Positions 49,279 through 58,575 of a stretch of 64,000 nucleotides of DNA are shown piece after piece. Origin of the DNA: Verminephrobacter eiseniae EF01-2. GTDB taxonomy: Bacteria > Pseudomonadota > Gammaproteobacteria > Burkholderiales > Burkholderiaceae_C. The DNA lies in the NCBI RefSeq assembly GCF_000015565.1, contig NC_008786.1:3522501-3586500 (forward strand). Direction: 5' to 3'. Made by a program: the position numbers and the translations under genes. Each line of letters begins with the position of its first letter. Position 1 is the first letter of the stretch. Under the pieces are notes generated by a model, which saw nothing but the letters and a program-made list of their open reading frames with translations, did no database searches and was not told where the DNA came from.

Positions 49279-52143
49279 TCAGAACCAGAAGGAGCCCGAC
49301 TCGACCTGGGGCGGCGCCTGCCCGACGATGGACAGCGGCATCTTCGCTGCGGCGCCAAGGGCGGTGATGTGGCCGTCGGCCAGCCCGTCGGCATCGTACT
49401 GGCCGCCGTCCTGGATCTGAAAGTCCAGCCGCGTGCGCCCGCCTTCGCTGGTCACTTTGCCGCCGTAGGGTTCGCTGGCCAGGTTCACCCAGGTGCCGGT
49501 GCTGTCCTTGACCCAGTAGCCGTTGACGCCGAGCGCCGGGTCTACATACAGGCTGAAGCTCTCGGTGTAGCGGCCTTCGGACAGGCCGACCCTGAATTGC
49601 GTCAGACCGAGTGGCATTTCCATGCCCTTGGGCAGGCTGGCGGGGGCATCGTTGCGCACCAGTTCGGTGATGCGCGCATTGCTGCCGGGGATCAGTTTGC
49701 CGTCCTGGCTGCCGGCCACCAGGGTCAGGTCGCGGGTCGAGCCGACGGCGACCTGCTGGCTATCCTGGATACCGTCGCCGTTGCCGTCGCCATCCGGGCC
49801 GGCCGAGCCATCGGGGCGCAGCAGGCCGGGGGCCTGGTCCTCCTGGGCGTTGGGCACACTGTCGTGGTCGGAGTCCAGCGTATCCGTCGCATCGTCGTCA
49901 AAGTACTTGGGTGATTTACGACGGTCGGCGTCCGTTCTATTCGTACCTGTACCTGTACCTGTGCCCGTCCCGGTTTCCGTGCCAGTGCCAGTGCCAGTGC
50001 CAGTGCCAGTGCCAGTGCCAGTGCCAGTGCCAGTGCCAGTGCCAGTGCCAGTGCCAGTGCCAGTGCCAGTGCCAGTTCCAGTTCCAGTTCCAGTTCCAGT
50101 TCCCGTACCCGTACCCGTACCCGTACCCGTACCCGTACCCGTCGTATCCGGGCTGAGGTTGGTCACCGACCTGGCCGCAAAACTGGCCGCGTCGTGGCCG
50201 CTGGCGGTACCGGTGCCGGCTTCCTGCACCGCTTGCAGGTCGTTGCCGGTGCTGGGGTCGTTGTAGGCGACGGTCACCTGCTGGCCCTTGCTTACCGCGC
50301 GCTCCAGTGTCAGCGTGACGGTCTTGGCCGCTGCATCCACGGCCACGCCGGTGACGCTGTTGCGCACGCCACCGACCAGCACCACAAAGGCATCGTTGGG
50401 CGCGGTATGTGCCTGCTCCGGGTCCAGCGCGGTTTCATCGCTGTAGCGCAAGACCAATTGCCTGCCGTTCACCGTGGCGTCGTTGACGACAAAGACTTTG
50501 GTGTCGATGACGATGGAGTTGTTGAATGACACGGCACCCGTGCTGATGTTGCCGACGCGATCTCCGATGCCGTCCAGATTTATTCTGATCGAGCTGCTGG
50601 TGCGCGACAGGTTGGCCGTGGGGGTGAAGGTGGCTGTCCAGATGCGGCTGTTGGAGCCGGCAACCGGCGTCGGGTCGCTCACAGAACCGTTGAGGATTTG
50701 AAAGGCCTCTTTGGTGACGTTACTGACGCTCTCGTTGAAGGTGAGGGTGACGGTGGCGGTTTCGCCAGCGGTGAGGCGCTGTTTGTCAAACATGGCGCTG
50801 GTGAGATAGGCCTCCTGGGTGTCGATAGTGAAGTTGCCGCTGGTGCCGGTGCCCACCCCGGCGTTGCCCAGCGCGTCCCGGACGCCGGCGAGGCGCACGC
50901 TGATGGCGTTGTCGGCGCTCTCGATGTTGGGCCGGGGCGTGTAGCTGGCGATCCAGACCCTGCCGTCGGTGCCGACCGGCGTCAGAGCGCCCAGCGTGCC
51001 TTTGCTGGTGTCGTACTGAACGTCGTTGAGATCGAAGCCGGTGACGCGCTCGCTGAAGGTGAAGGTGACGGTGGCGCTTTCGCCAGCGGTCAGGCGGTTG
51101 TCGCTGATCGTCACCGTGACCTCGGGCGGCTTGGTGTCGATGCTGAAGTTGCCGCTGCTGCTGGTGCCCACGCCGGCGTTGTCCGTTGCGTCCCGGACGC
51201 CGGCGAGGTTCACGCTGATGGTGTTTTCGGTGCTCTCGATGTTGGGCCGGGGCGTGTAGGTGGCGGTCCAGACCCTGCCGTCGGTGCCGACCGCCGTCAG
51301 AGCGCTCAGCGTGCCTTTGCTGGTGTCGTACTGAACGTCGTCGAGATCGAAGCCGGTGACGCGCTCGCTGAAGGTGAAGGTGACGGTAAAGGAATCGCCG
51401 CCCTTGACGGTGGTGGCAGGCTGCCCGGTGATGGCGACCGTGGGCAGCACACCATTGTCGATGTTGTAGCTGACAGCCGGGAGGTTCACCCAAGAGTTGC
51501 CCGTCCCGTTCCGTTGACTGTCCCAGACTGAGTTGCCTGCTTCATCGGTGATGCCGGCGAGGTTTATCCGTATCTGATTGCCATCGAGGCCCGACGCGGG
51601 CCGGGTAGTAGGGGCCTGCAGGTCAACCTGCCAATAGCCCTGCTCAGCGCCGTAGTAGACGATGCGCAGGTTGCTCAAAGTGCCCTTGCCGGCGTCCACC
51701 TGCAGGTCTTCGAGTGTGAAGTTGTAAATGGCCAGCGATTCGCTAAAGGTGATGTTGATGGTGGTTGTTTCCCCGAGGCGCAGATCGCTTTTGGCGATCG
51801 AGGCATTGACAACGGTGGGCCGCACGGTGTCAACGGAGAAGATGTCGCTGATTGCGTAATCGGCGTCGTCGGCAACATTGCAGGCGATGCTGTAGAGGGA
51901 ACGTTGCACGTTCGCGGTAGGCGTGAATGTGGCGGTATAGACACGCTGACCATTGATGACTCCACGATTGACGAGGCTGTGTACGGTGCCGCCCGCGATG
52001 GTTTCGTTGATCGCGAACGCCTCGGTCCGGACGGTCAGGCTTTCGAGGGAGAGGGAGTAATTGGGATTGGTGAAAGTAAACTTGAGCTCGGCGGTCTCAC
52101 CGATTTTGATGAATTTCTTGTCGATGGTGATGGTGGCGGCCAT
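49279..52143 (-). CDS. Large Ig-like repeat protein with Gly-Thr linker (paralogue 1)
   Basis: 954 aa. About five bacterial Ig-like repeats occupy residues 1-530; each has a strand like [20 protein letters not shown] and a closing [17 protein letters not shown]/SwmB-like domain ([13 protein letters not shown] ... [13 protein letters not shown]) runs to about 655. A linker of about 35 Gly-Thr pairs follows (665-734), then a calcium-type acidic repeat [13 protein letters not shown] ... [14 protein letters not shown]. The C-terminal ~150 residues resemble the choice-of-anchor U domain ([37 protein letters not shown]). No N-terminal signal peptide is visible, which suggests type I or another Sec-independent export. 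AAAGGAAAG precedes ATG 52143. Surface or secreted adhesion is the likely role. Confidence 0.82.
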   Translation of the reverse strand: MAATITIDKKFIKIGETAELKFTFTNPNYSLSLESLTVRTEAFAINETIAGGTVHSLVNRGVINGQRVYTATFTPTANVQRSLYSIACNVADDADYAISDIFSVDTVRPTVVNASIAKSDLRLGETTTINITFSESLAIYNFTLEDLQVDAGKGTLSNLRIVYYGAEQGYWQVDLQAPTTRPASGLDGNQIRINLAGITDEAGNSVWDSQRNGTGNSWVNLPAVSYNIDNGVLPTVAITGQPATTVKGGDSFTVTFTFSERVTGFDLDDVQYDTSKGTLSALTAVGTDGRVWTATYTPRPNIESTENTISVNLAGVRDATDNAGVGTSSSGNFSIDTKPPEVTVTISDNRLTAGESATVTFTFSERVTGFDLNDVQYDTSKGTLGALTPVGTDGRVWIASYTPRPNIESADNAISVRLAGVRDALGNAGVGTGTSGNFTIDTQEAYLTSAMFDKQRLTAGETATVTLTFNESVSNVTKEAFQILNGSVSDPTPVAGSNSRIWTATFTPTANLSRTSSSIRINLDGIGDRVGNISTGAVSFNNSIVIDTKVFVVNDATVNGRQLVLRYSDETALDPEQAHTAPNDAFVVLVGGVRNSVTGVAVDAAAKTVTLTLERAVSKGQQVTVAYNDPSTGNDLQAVQEAGTGTASGHDAASFAARSVTNLSPDTTGTGTGTGTGTGTGTGTGTGTGTGTGTGTGTGTGTGTGTGTGTGTGTGTGTGTGTETGTGTGTGTGTNRTDADRRKSPKYFDDDATDTLDSDHDSVPNAQEDQAPGLLRPDGSAGPDGDGNGDGIQDSQQVAVGSTRDLTLVAGSQDGKLIPGSNARITELVRNDAPASLPKGMEMPLGLTQFRVGLSEGRYTESFSLYVDPALGVNGYWVKDSTGTWVNLASEPYGGKVTSEGGRTRLDFQIQDGGQYDADGLADGHITALGAAAKMPLSIVGQAPPQVESGSFWF
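49943..50143 (-). repeat. Hexanucleotide repeat encoding the Gly-Thr linker
   Basis: About 200 bp of 6-bp units on the plus strand: CAGTGC many times, then CAGTTC, then CCGTAC variants, with single-base changes in blocks. Units are six bases long, so slippage changes linker length in steps of one Gly-Thr pair and keeps the frame. The paralogue at 52683 has a different, 9-bp repeat at the same place. Confidence 0.95.
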
Positions 52144-52173
52144 GGCGCTTTCCTTTCGATGCGACAAGGATTA

Positions 52174-52373
52174 CGCTGATGCGCTGATGCGCTGATGCGC
52201 TGATGCGCTGATGCGCTGATGCGCTGATGCGCTGATGCGCTGATGCGCTGATGCGCTGATGCGCTGATGCGCTGATGCGCTGATGCGCTGATGCGCTGAT
52301 GCGCTGATGCGCTGATGCGCTGATGCGCTGATGCGCTGATGCGCTGATGCGCTGATGCGCTGATGCGCTGATG
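52174..52373. repeat. 25 perfect copies of an 8-bp unit upstream of Ig-like gene 1
   Basis: CGCTGATG is repeated 25 times without change, ending 31 bp before the start codon (ATG 52143). It lies in the expected 5' untranslated or promoter region. The unit length is not a multiple of three. A short upstream frame that crosses the repeat ends at TAA 52173-52171. The rest of the gap (52374-52682) contains no gene that I can support. Confidence 0.97.
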
Positions 52374-52682
52374 GATGCAGGGGGAGGGCGACGATCACGG
52401 GGCTTTCCTTTTGACGAATGGGCGGTGGATGCAAGAGCCTGTCGGGGTTCGTTCGCCCCTCGTGGCCAGGGCCACGGCGGACGGGGGTGTCAGCGATGCC
52501 CGTCGTCCGTCCGGTGGGCGGCGCAACGGCTTGCATTGGTGACAATGGTGAAACAAATTTCGCTGAGAGAAATATAGCCCGGCGGCAATCCGTCACCCCA
52601 GCCCCTGCTGCCTGGTGGTTTTGTCATGGGTCAAGGTTCGCGCAAAAGTCCTGTCTGCGCTTCGCGTTCGATTTGCCAGAGC

Positions 52683-55304
52683 CTAGAACCAAAACCCATG
52701 CGACTCGACCTGGGGCGGCGCCTGCCCGACGATGGACAGCGGCATCTTCGCTGCGGCGCCAAGGGCGGTGATGTGGCCATCGGCCAGTCCGTCGGCGTCG
52801 TACTGGCCGCCGTCCTGGATCTGGAAGTCCAGCCGCGTGCGCCCGCCTTCGCTGGTCACCTTGCCGCCGTAGGGTTCGCTGGCCAGGTTCACCCAGGTGC
52901 CGGTGCTGTCCTTGACCCAGTAGCCGTTGACGCCGAGCGCCGGGTCCACATACAGGCTGAAGCTCTCGGTGTAGCGGCCTTCGGACAGGCCGACCCTGAA
53001 TTGCGTCAGACCGAGCGGCATTTCCATGCCCTTGGGCAGGCTGGCGGGGGCATCGCTGCGCACCAGTTCGGTGATGCGCGCATTGCTGCCGGGGATCAGT
53101 TTGCCGTCTTGGCTGCCGGCCACCAGGGTCAGGTCGCGGGTCGAGCCGACGGCGACCTGCTGGCTGTCCTGGATACCGTCGCCGTTGCCGTCGCCATCCG
53201 TGCCGGCCGAGCCATCGGGGCGCAGCAGGCCGGGGGCCTGGTCCTCCTGGGCGTTGGGCACACTGTCGTAGTCGGAGTCCAGCGCCCCAGACCCTCCAGA
53301 CCCTCCAGACCCTCCAGACGCCCCAGACGCCCCAGACGCCTCCGGTGTGGCGGGTGCGACCGGGGACGGGGTGAGGTTGGTCACCGGCTTGGCCGCGAAG
53401 CTGGCCGCGTCGTCGCCGTCGTTGACCTCCTGTAGCGCTTTGCCGTCGCTGGTGTCGGTGTCCTGGTAGGCGATGCTCACCTGCTGGCCGGCAGCCACGG
53501 CGCGGGCCAGGGTCAGCGTGACCGTCCGGGCCGCTGCATCCACCGTCACCCGGCTGACGTCGATGCGCGTGCCATCGACCAGCACGGTAAAGGACTCGTT
53601 GGTCGGGGCGCGGTCCGCGTTCCCGTCGAGATCCGTTTCGGTGCCGTAGCCCAGCACCAACTGGTCGCGGTTCACCGTGGCGCTGCTGAGCGCAAAGACC
53701 ATGGTGTCTACGGTGTACCGGAGCGAGTAGGTGTTGTTGGCGACGGTGTTGCCTGCGGCATCCCTGACATTGGCCAGGTTCAGGGTGAGCTGGCTGTTGG
53801 TGGAGGGGTAGGGGCGCTCCAGCCTGGCCGTGGGGGTGAAGGTGGCGGTCCAGGTTTTTCCGTCGGTGCCGACCGGCGTCAGGTCGCCGAGCGTGCCGTT
53901 GGCCCGGGACAGGCCGATGTTCTCTTTCGTGAAGCCGGTGACGCGCTCGCTGAAGGTGATGGTGATGGTGGCGGTTTCGCCAGCGGTGAGGCGCTCGTCG
54001 CTGATCGTCACGTTGACCGTGGGGCGCACGGTGTCGATGCTGAAGTTGCCGCTGGTGGCGGTGCCCACGCCGGCGTTGTCCTGCGCGTCCCGGACGCCGC
54101 TGAGGTTCACGCGGATGGTGTTGTTGGCGCTCTCGGTGCCGGGCTGGGGCGTGTAGGTGGCAGTCCAGACCTTGCCGTCGGTGCCGACCGCCGTCAGAGC
54201 GCCCAGCGTGCCTTTGCTGGTGTCGTACTGGATGTCCTCGGTACCAAAGCCGGTGACCTTCTCGCTGAAGGTGAAGGTGACGCTCATCGTCTCGCCGGCC
54301 CGCAGGATGGTCGCTGCCGGCGCGATGGTGACCGTGGGCGGCAGACCGTCGTCGATGTTGTAGCGGGCCGGGAGGCTCACCCCCCGGCCCGAGCCTGCGT
54401 TGCCCGCGACATCGGTGATGCCGTCGAGGTTGATCCGTATCTGGTTGCCATCGAGGCCCGTCGCGGGCCGGGTGGCCGGGGCCTCCAGGTCGACCAGCCA
54501 GGTGGTGGCGGCAGTGGTGGTGGCCGTGGTGTCGGAGGGGGCGACGCGCAGGTTGCTCAAAGTGCCCTTGCCGGCGTCCACCTGCAGGTCTTCGATGGTG
54601 AAGCTGCTGCGGGTCACCAACTCGCTGAAGGTGATGGTGATGGTGGTTTTTTCCCCGAGGCGCAGGTCGCTTTTGGCGATCGAGGCACTGGCAACGGTGG
54701 GTTTCAGAGAGTCCACTGTCATGGATTTAACGTAGTACTGGGCGCTGTCGTCGCTGCCGGCGTTGCCTGCCAGGTCCTTGAAAGTAGAGAGATACATGCC
54801 TATGTAATTAGTGCCATTGGCAGCCTTGGGCCAGTATTGGTAGATCCATGTGCGACCACCGTTGTCGGGGGTACCTCTGCTATAGCCACCTTCGGCGGAG
54901 GAAAAGATGGTGGCGCCGGCGGTGTCGTCGGAGACAGGCTCGCTGAAGGTGACATAGATGGTTGTTCTAGCTCCACTGCCCGGGATGACGGAGGGCATAT
55001 CGAAATTGACGATGTAGGGCCGCACGTTGTCAACGGTGAAGGCAGCGCTCTGTGCGAGCACCCCCCCGGCATCGTTGTTCACGGTGATCGTGCAGTCGGC
55101 GCGCTGTGTGGCTGCTGTGGTGGGTGTGAATGTGGCTTGCCAAACGCGGGACTGTCCGGGGGGGAAGGCGACGGGGGTGGACAGCGTGCCGCCAGTGACG
55201 GTGATCTTCTCTGGCAAAAGGGCATAGTCGGCATCGAAGGTGAAGGTGACGGTGGCCGTCTCTTTGGCGTTGAGAACGTTGTCGCTGAGTGTGATGCTGG
55301 CCAT
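52683..55304 (-). CDS. Large Ig-like repeat protein (paralogue 2)
   Basis: 873 aa, built like its neighbour: five or so Ig-like repeats ([57 protein letters not shown]), a SWM-like domain (NRDQLVLGYGTETDLDGN ... GQQVSIAYQDTDTSD), a short Gly/Ser/Ala linker, an acidic [13 protein letters not shown] repeat and the same C-terminal anchor-U-like domain ending ESHGFWF. The last ~190 residues are almost identical to paralogue 1, while the N-terminal repeats differ. No signal peptide is visible. ATG 55304 starts the conserved MASITLSDNVLNAKETATVTF. The pair most likely arose by duplication and is kept similar by gene conversion. Confidence 0.82.
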   Translation of the reverse strand: MASITLSDNVLNAKETATVTFTFDADYALLPEKITVTGGTLSTPVAFPPGQSRVWQATFTPTTAATQRADCTITVNNDAGGVLAQSAAFTVDNVRPYIVNFDMPSVIPGSGARTTIYVTFSEPVSDDTAGATIFSSAEGGYSRGTPDNGGRTWIYQYWPKAANGTNYIGMYLSTFKDLAGNAGSDDSAQYYVKSMTVDSLKPTVASASIAKSDLRLGEKTTITITFSELVTRSSFTIEDLQVDAGKGTLSNLRVAPSDTTATTTAATTWLVDLEAPATRPATGLDGNQIRINLDGITDVAGNAGSGRGVSLPARYNIDDGLPPTVTIAPAATILRAGETMSVTFTFSEKVTGFGTEDIQYDTSKGTLGALTAVGTDGKVWTATYTPQPGTESANNTIRVNLSGVRDAQDNAGVGTATSGNFSIDTVRPTVNVTISDERLTAGETATITITFSERVTGFTKENIGLSRANGTLGDLTPVGTDGKTWTATFTPTARLERPYPSTNSQLTLNLANVRDAAGNTVANNTYSLRYTVDTMVFALSSATVNRDQLVLGYGTETDLDGNADRAPTNESFTVLVDGTRIDVSRVTVDAAARTVTLTLARAVAAGQQVSIAYQDTDTSDGKALQEVNDGDDAASFAAKPVTNLTPSPVAPATPEASGASGASGGSGGSGGSGALDSDYDSVPNAQEDQAPGLLRPDGSAGTDGDGNGDGIQDSQQVAVGSTRDLTLVAGSQDGKLIPGSNARITELVRSDAPASLPKGMEMPLGLTQFRVGLSEGRYTESFSLYVDPALGVNGYWVKDSTGTWVNLASEPYGGKVTSEGGRTRLDFQIQDGGQYDADGLADGHITALGAAAKMPLSIVGQAPPQVESHGFWF
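53288..53341 (-). repeat. Six 9-bp units encoding the linker of paralogue 2
   Basis: Three CAGACCCTC, two CAGACGCCC and one CAGACGCCT on the plus strand. On the minus strand they encode Gly-Ser-Gly/Ala triplets (GASGASGGSGGSGG). In-frame copy changes would alter linker length. Confidence 0.9.
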
Positions 55305-55456
55305 GGTGGATATCTGGAATGGGAAGTGGGTTGTGGTTGATCGGGCCTTGAGTCATCCATCGTGGCCGGGGCCATGGCGAGGCCCCTCGTTCGCCCGGGG
55401 GCAAGAAACATATGGATGCTTGTGACGCTGTTGACATGCCATGATAATACATTTTG

Positions 55457-55476
55457 GTATCTTTGATTCAGGATAC
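55457..55476 (-). promoter_or_regulatory. AT-rich upstream region of Ig-like gene 2 with inverted repeat
   Basis: GTATC-N10-GATAC lies about 150 bp upstream of ATG 55304, in the only strongly AT-rich stretch nearby (55435-55515). On the minus strand TATTAT at about 55442-55447 could serve as a -10 box. The combination suggests a regulated promoter. Confidence 0.4.
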
Positions 55477-55589
55477 ATTTGATCCAAATCACAGTAAATT
55501 GGACTATCTGACACAGGCAAATGGCATTGCCTTGTACCCCATCTTTGGCTGCGTATTCCCACTGCTCGATGCCAGTCCCAGTCGGTTCG

Positions 55590-55838
55590 AGCGCATGCTT
55601 CATGCGTGGTGGATGGGCCGCCTGTGTCCCTGGCTGGAGGGGGCAACATGCGGCCATCGATGGCAAGTGCTTGCGCGGCCCGCATGACGGCGCGCACAGC
55701 CCGATCCACTTGGGTTGTCGGCGTGCAGCGGCACGGCCGGCCTGACGCCGGGCCAGGTGCGCATGGCTGATGCACGGCGACAAAAGCCGCGAGATCACCG
55801 CCATTCCGGAACTGCTGCAAGCCCTGGACATTCAAGGC
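55590..55838 (+). pseudogene. ISAs1-family transposase remnant
   Basis: Pieces of an ISAs1-type DDE transposase occur in different frames: WMGRLCPWLEG, AAIDGKCLRGPHDGAHSPIHL (first catalytic Asp region), LTPGQVRMAD, and GDKSREITAIPELLQALDIQGA. A stop codon at 55743-55745 and at least two frameshifts break it, and the C-terminal half is missing. The last piece runs in frame into the HAD gene start region. Confidence 0.82.
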
Positions 55839-55892
55839 GCGCGATCGCCCCTTTTTGCCGGCGGCGCGGCGCGTTGGCGCTACGATGGCGCC

Positions 55893-56624
55893 ATGCCCGC
55901 CAACCCTTGCGCTTGCGCAGACCATCCTTTTGCCGATGTGCAGGTGCTGGCCTTCGATGTCTTTGGCACCGTGGTCGATTGGCATGGCAGCATCGTGCGC
56001 GAGATGCAGGCGCTCTACCCGGCGGTAGATGCGAACGCCTTTGCGCTGGCCTGGCGCGCGCGCTACCAGCCGGCGCTGGCGCGGGTCAGGGCTGGCGCGC
56101 AGGGCTGGGCCGTGCTCGACGAGTTGCACCGCGCGATGCTCGAAGAGATCTTGCCGCGCTTTGGCCTGGCGCATCTGTCCGAGGCCGAGCGCCGGCAGCT
56201 CAGCCGCGTCTGGCAGCGGCTCGACGCCTGGCCCGACAGCGTGGCAGGGCTGGCGCGGCTCAAGACGCGGTTCATCATCACCACGCTGTCCAACGGCAAC
56301 ATCGCGCTGCTCACCCGCATGGCCAAGCGCGCGGGTCTGCCATGGGATTGTGTGCTCAGCGCCGAGTCGTTCCAGGCCTACAAGCCCAGCCCGGCTGTGT
56401 ATCGCGGGCTGGCGCGGGTCTTTGACCTGCCGGCGCAGCAGTTGGCATTGGTCGCGGCGCACCATGAGGATCTGGCCGCTGCGCGCGACTGCGGCCTACG
56501 CACGGCCTATGTGGAGCGGCCGCTGGAGTTTGGCGCCAGCCAGGTCAAGGATGTCGCGCCGCAGCCGGGCAATGGGCTGCACGCCAGTTGCCTGCTGGAT
56601 TTGGCGCGGCAGTTGGGCTGCTGA
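55893..56624 (+). CDS. HAD hydrolase, type II haloacid dehalogenase-like
   Basis: 243 aa. The nucleophile D22 lies in VLAFDVFGTVVDWHGS, followed by FIITTLSNGNIALL (motif II), SAESFQAYKPSPAVYRGL (motif III lysine) and VAAHHEDLAAARDCGLRTAYVERPLEFG. These match L-2-haloacid dehalogenases, but many such proteins act on phosphate esters instead. ATG 55893 is chosen; the 41 codons before it are an ISAs1 fragment in the same frame. It is convergent with urtE. Confidence 0.9.
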   Translation: MPANPCACADHPFADVQVLAFDVFGTVVDWHGSIVREMQALYPAVDANAFALAWRARYQPALARVRAGAQGWAVLDELHRAMLEEILPRFGLAHLSEAERRQLSRVWQRLDAWPDSVAGLARLKTRFIITTLSNGNIALLTRMAKRAGLPWDCVLSAESFQAYKPSPAVYRGLARVFDLPAQQLALVAAHHEDLAAARDCGLRTAYVERPLEFGASQVKDVAPQPGNGLHASCLLDLARQLGC

Positions 56625-56640
56625 TCATTCCATGGCTGAA

Positions 56641-56749
56641 TCATCCGTGCGCTTTGCCGGCGCCGCTTGCCGTGCATCGGGCCTGCCGTGCATCGGTACT
56701 GTCTGCGCTGCGCCTTGGCGTTCGCGAACGATTTGGAAATGGCATCAGA
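56641..56749 (-). repeat. Dispersed repeat A, copy 2, abutting the urtE stop codon
   Basis: Matches 1405-1497 but carries an extra duplicated GCCGTGCATCGG segment. On the minus strand it begins at the urtE TGA (56747-56745). It contains the perfect 12-bp palindrome CGTTCGCGAACG, which is imperfect in copy 1. Confidence 0.75.
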
Positions 56750-57437
56750 TCGCCACCAACTGGCGGATGCCCCGGGCCTGCATCTGGCTGCCCGGGCCGC
56801 GCGCGATCACTGCGCCGCGCTCCATCACCAGGTACTCGTCGGCCAGTTCCTGCGCGAAGTCGTAGAACTGCTCGCACAGCAGGATGGCCATCCCGCCCTG
56901 GTCGGCGAGCTTGCGGATGACGCGGCCTATGTCCTTGATGATGCTCGGCTGTATGCCTTCGGTCGGCTCGTCCAGGATCAGCAGGCGCGGTCCGGGGGCC
57001 AGCGCGCGGGCGATGGCCAGTTGCTGTTGCTGCCCGCCCGACAGATCACCGCCACGGCGCCGGAGCATCTGCCCGAGCACGGGGAACAGTTCGTACAGAT
57101 GCGCCGGCACCGGGGTGGCGCCGCTTTTGTACGCCAGGCCCATGCGCAGGTTTTCTTCCACCGTGAGCCGGCCGAAGATTTCGCGGCCCTGCGGGACATA
57201 GCCTATGCCGGCGCGGGCGCGCTGGTACGGTGTGGCCTGGTCGATGGCCTGGCCGTCCAGGTGGATGCTGCCGCTGCGGATCGGCACCAGGCCCATCAGG
57301 CTTTTGAGCAGCGTGGTTTTGCCCACGCCGTTGCGCCCGAGCAGCACCGTGACCTTGCCCGGCGCAGCGCTCAGGCTCACGTTGCGCAGGATATGGGAGC
57401 CGCCGTAGAACTGGTTGATGTCCTGGACCGTGAGCAT
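56745..57437 (-). CDS. urtE: Urea ABC transporter ATP-binding protein UrtE
   Basis: 230-aa ATPase of the LivF class. Walker A GRNGVGKTT near residue 34, YVPQGREIFGRLTVEENLRMG, signature LSGGQQQQLAIARAL, Walker B LLILDEPTEGIQPSI and LLCEQFYDFAQELADEY. EPTEGIQPSIIKDIG is typical of UrtE rather than LivF. It is the last gene of urtABCDE and is separated from urtD by a 262-bp gap holding a MITE copy. Confidence 0.93.
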   Translation of the reverse strand: MLTVQDINQFYGGSHILRNVSLSAAPGKVTVLLGRNGVGKTTLLKSLMGLVPIRSGSIHLDGQAIDQATPYQRARAGIGYVPQGREIFGRLTVEENLRMGLAYKSGATPVPAHLYELFPVLGQMLRRRGGDLSGGQQQQLAIARALAPGPRLLILDEPTEGIQPSIIKDIGRVIRKLADQGGMAILLCEQFYDFAQELADEYLVMERGAVIARGPGSQMQARGIRQLVAI

Positions 57438-57506
57438 GGTGGTGGTTCATGGTGGTGGTTGTATGGTCTTTGCGCGCCGCTGCTGGCGCATGGTGCGGAT
57501 GCGCTG

Positions 57507-57672
57507 CTAGTGTCGCGTCACCGATCATCTGTCGGTCTGCGCTGGCCATCGAAGCGCATCGCGGCGTTGCATCGCTTGCCAATACGCTCGGTATGGGCTG
57601 CGCGATGCGCCTTGCGCTGCGCTCCGATGGCTGCGCGCAGCCTACGACATCTGATCCGTGACGCGACACTAG
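57507..57672. mobile_element. 166-bp MITE-like element, copy 3, between urtD and urtE
   Basis: Same element and orientation as at 10790, with CTAG at both ends. One base in the right terminal repeat differs (GATCCGTG for GATCGGTG), and the internal stem reads GGTATGGGC. It interrupts the normally tight urtD-urtE junction. Confidence 0.88.
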
Positions 57673-57699
57673 CCATGCGTGCATGTGCCGGATCGCGCA

Positions 57700-58575
57700 T
57701 CATCGCCCCAGATAGACTTCGATCACCCGCTCATCGGCCTGCACCTGATCGAGCCGGCCCTGCGCCAGCACCGCGCCATCGCACAGCACGGTGACGATTT
57801 CCGCGATGCTGCGGATGAAGCCCATGTCGTGCTCGACCACCATCAGCGAGTGCCGGCCGCGCAGGCTCAGGAACAGCTCGGCGGTGCGCGCCGTTTCTTC
57901 ATCGGTCATCCCTGCCACCGGCTCGTCGAGCAGCAGCAGTCGGGGGTCTTGCATCAGCAGCATGCCGATCTCCAGCCATTGCTTTTGGCCGTGGCTGAGC
58001 TTGCCGGCCTGGCGCGTCACGCTGTCGGCCAGGTGGATGGTGTGCAGTATTTCTGCGAGCCGGTCCGATTGCCCCGAATCGAGCCGAAAGAACAGGCTTG
58101 CCTTGACGCCCTTGTGGGTCTTCAGGGCCAGTTTCAGGTTCTCGAACACCGACAACTGCTCGAACACCGTGGGTTTCTGGAATTTGCGCCCTATGCCCAG
58201 GCTGGCGATCTCGGGCTCGCTGTGGCGCAGCAGGTCGATGGTCGAGCCGAAGTACACCGTTCCGCTGTCGGGCCGGGTCTTGCCGGTGATGATGTCCATC
58301 AGCGTCGTCTTGCCGGCACCGTTGGGGCCGATGATGCAGCGCAACTCGCCCGGCGCGATGTCCAGGCTCAGGTGGTCGATGGCCTTGAAGCCGTCGAAGC
58401 TCACGCTCACGTCTTCCAGGTACAGGATGCGGCCATGGCTCAGATCGACCTGGCCGGGTCGGGCAATGTGCGCAAAGCCTGCGCCACGGCCGCCCGATGC
58501 GGTCTGCCCCGGCGCTGCCCGGGCCTGCCGGGCGGCCATGCGCCGCGCGCCCTCGGCCATCAACTCGGGCGTCAT
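57700..58575 (-). CDS. urtD: Urea ABC transporter ATP-binding protein UrtD
   Basis: 291-aa ATPase of the LivG class. A ~50-residue N-terminal extension precedes ILYLEDVSVSFDGFKAIDHLSLDI. Walker A GPNGAGKTT, GRKFQKPTVFEQLSVFENLKLAL, signature LSHGQKQWLEIGMLL, Walker B LLLLDEPVAGMTDEET. LSHGQKQ and PVAGMT are typical of UrtD. It starts at ATG 58575 overlapping the urtC stop as ATGA. Confidence 0.94.
   Translation of the reverse strand: MTPELMAEGARRMAARQARAAPGQTASGGRGAGFAHIARPGQVDLSHGRILYLEDVSVSFDGFKAIDHLSLDIAPGELRCIIGPNGAGKTTLMDIITGKTRPDSGTVYFGSTIDLLRHSEPEIASLGIGRKFQKPTVFEQLSVFENLKLALKTHKGVKASLFFRLDSGQSDRLAEILHTIHLADSVTRQAGKLSHGQKQWLEIGMLLMQDPRLLLLDEPVAGMTDEETARTAELFLSLRGRHSLMVVEHDMGFIRSIAEIVTVLCDGAVLAQGRLDQVQADERVIEVYLGR

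Noticed and set aside
49911..50156. Plus-strand frame rich in Cys-Gln repeats
   Set aside because: It is the hexamer repeat of the Ig-like gene read on the wrong strand.
52174..52373. Possible CRISPR array
   Set aside because: The unit is 8 bp with no spacers and no cas genes nearby. It is a simple tandem repeat.
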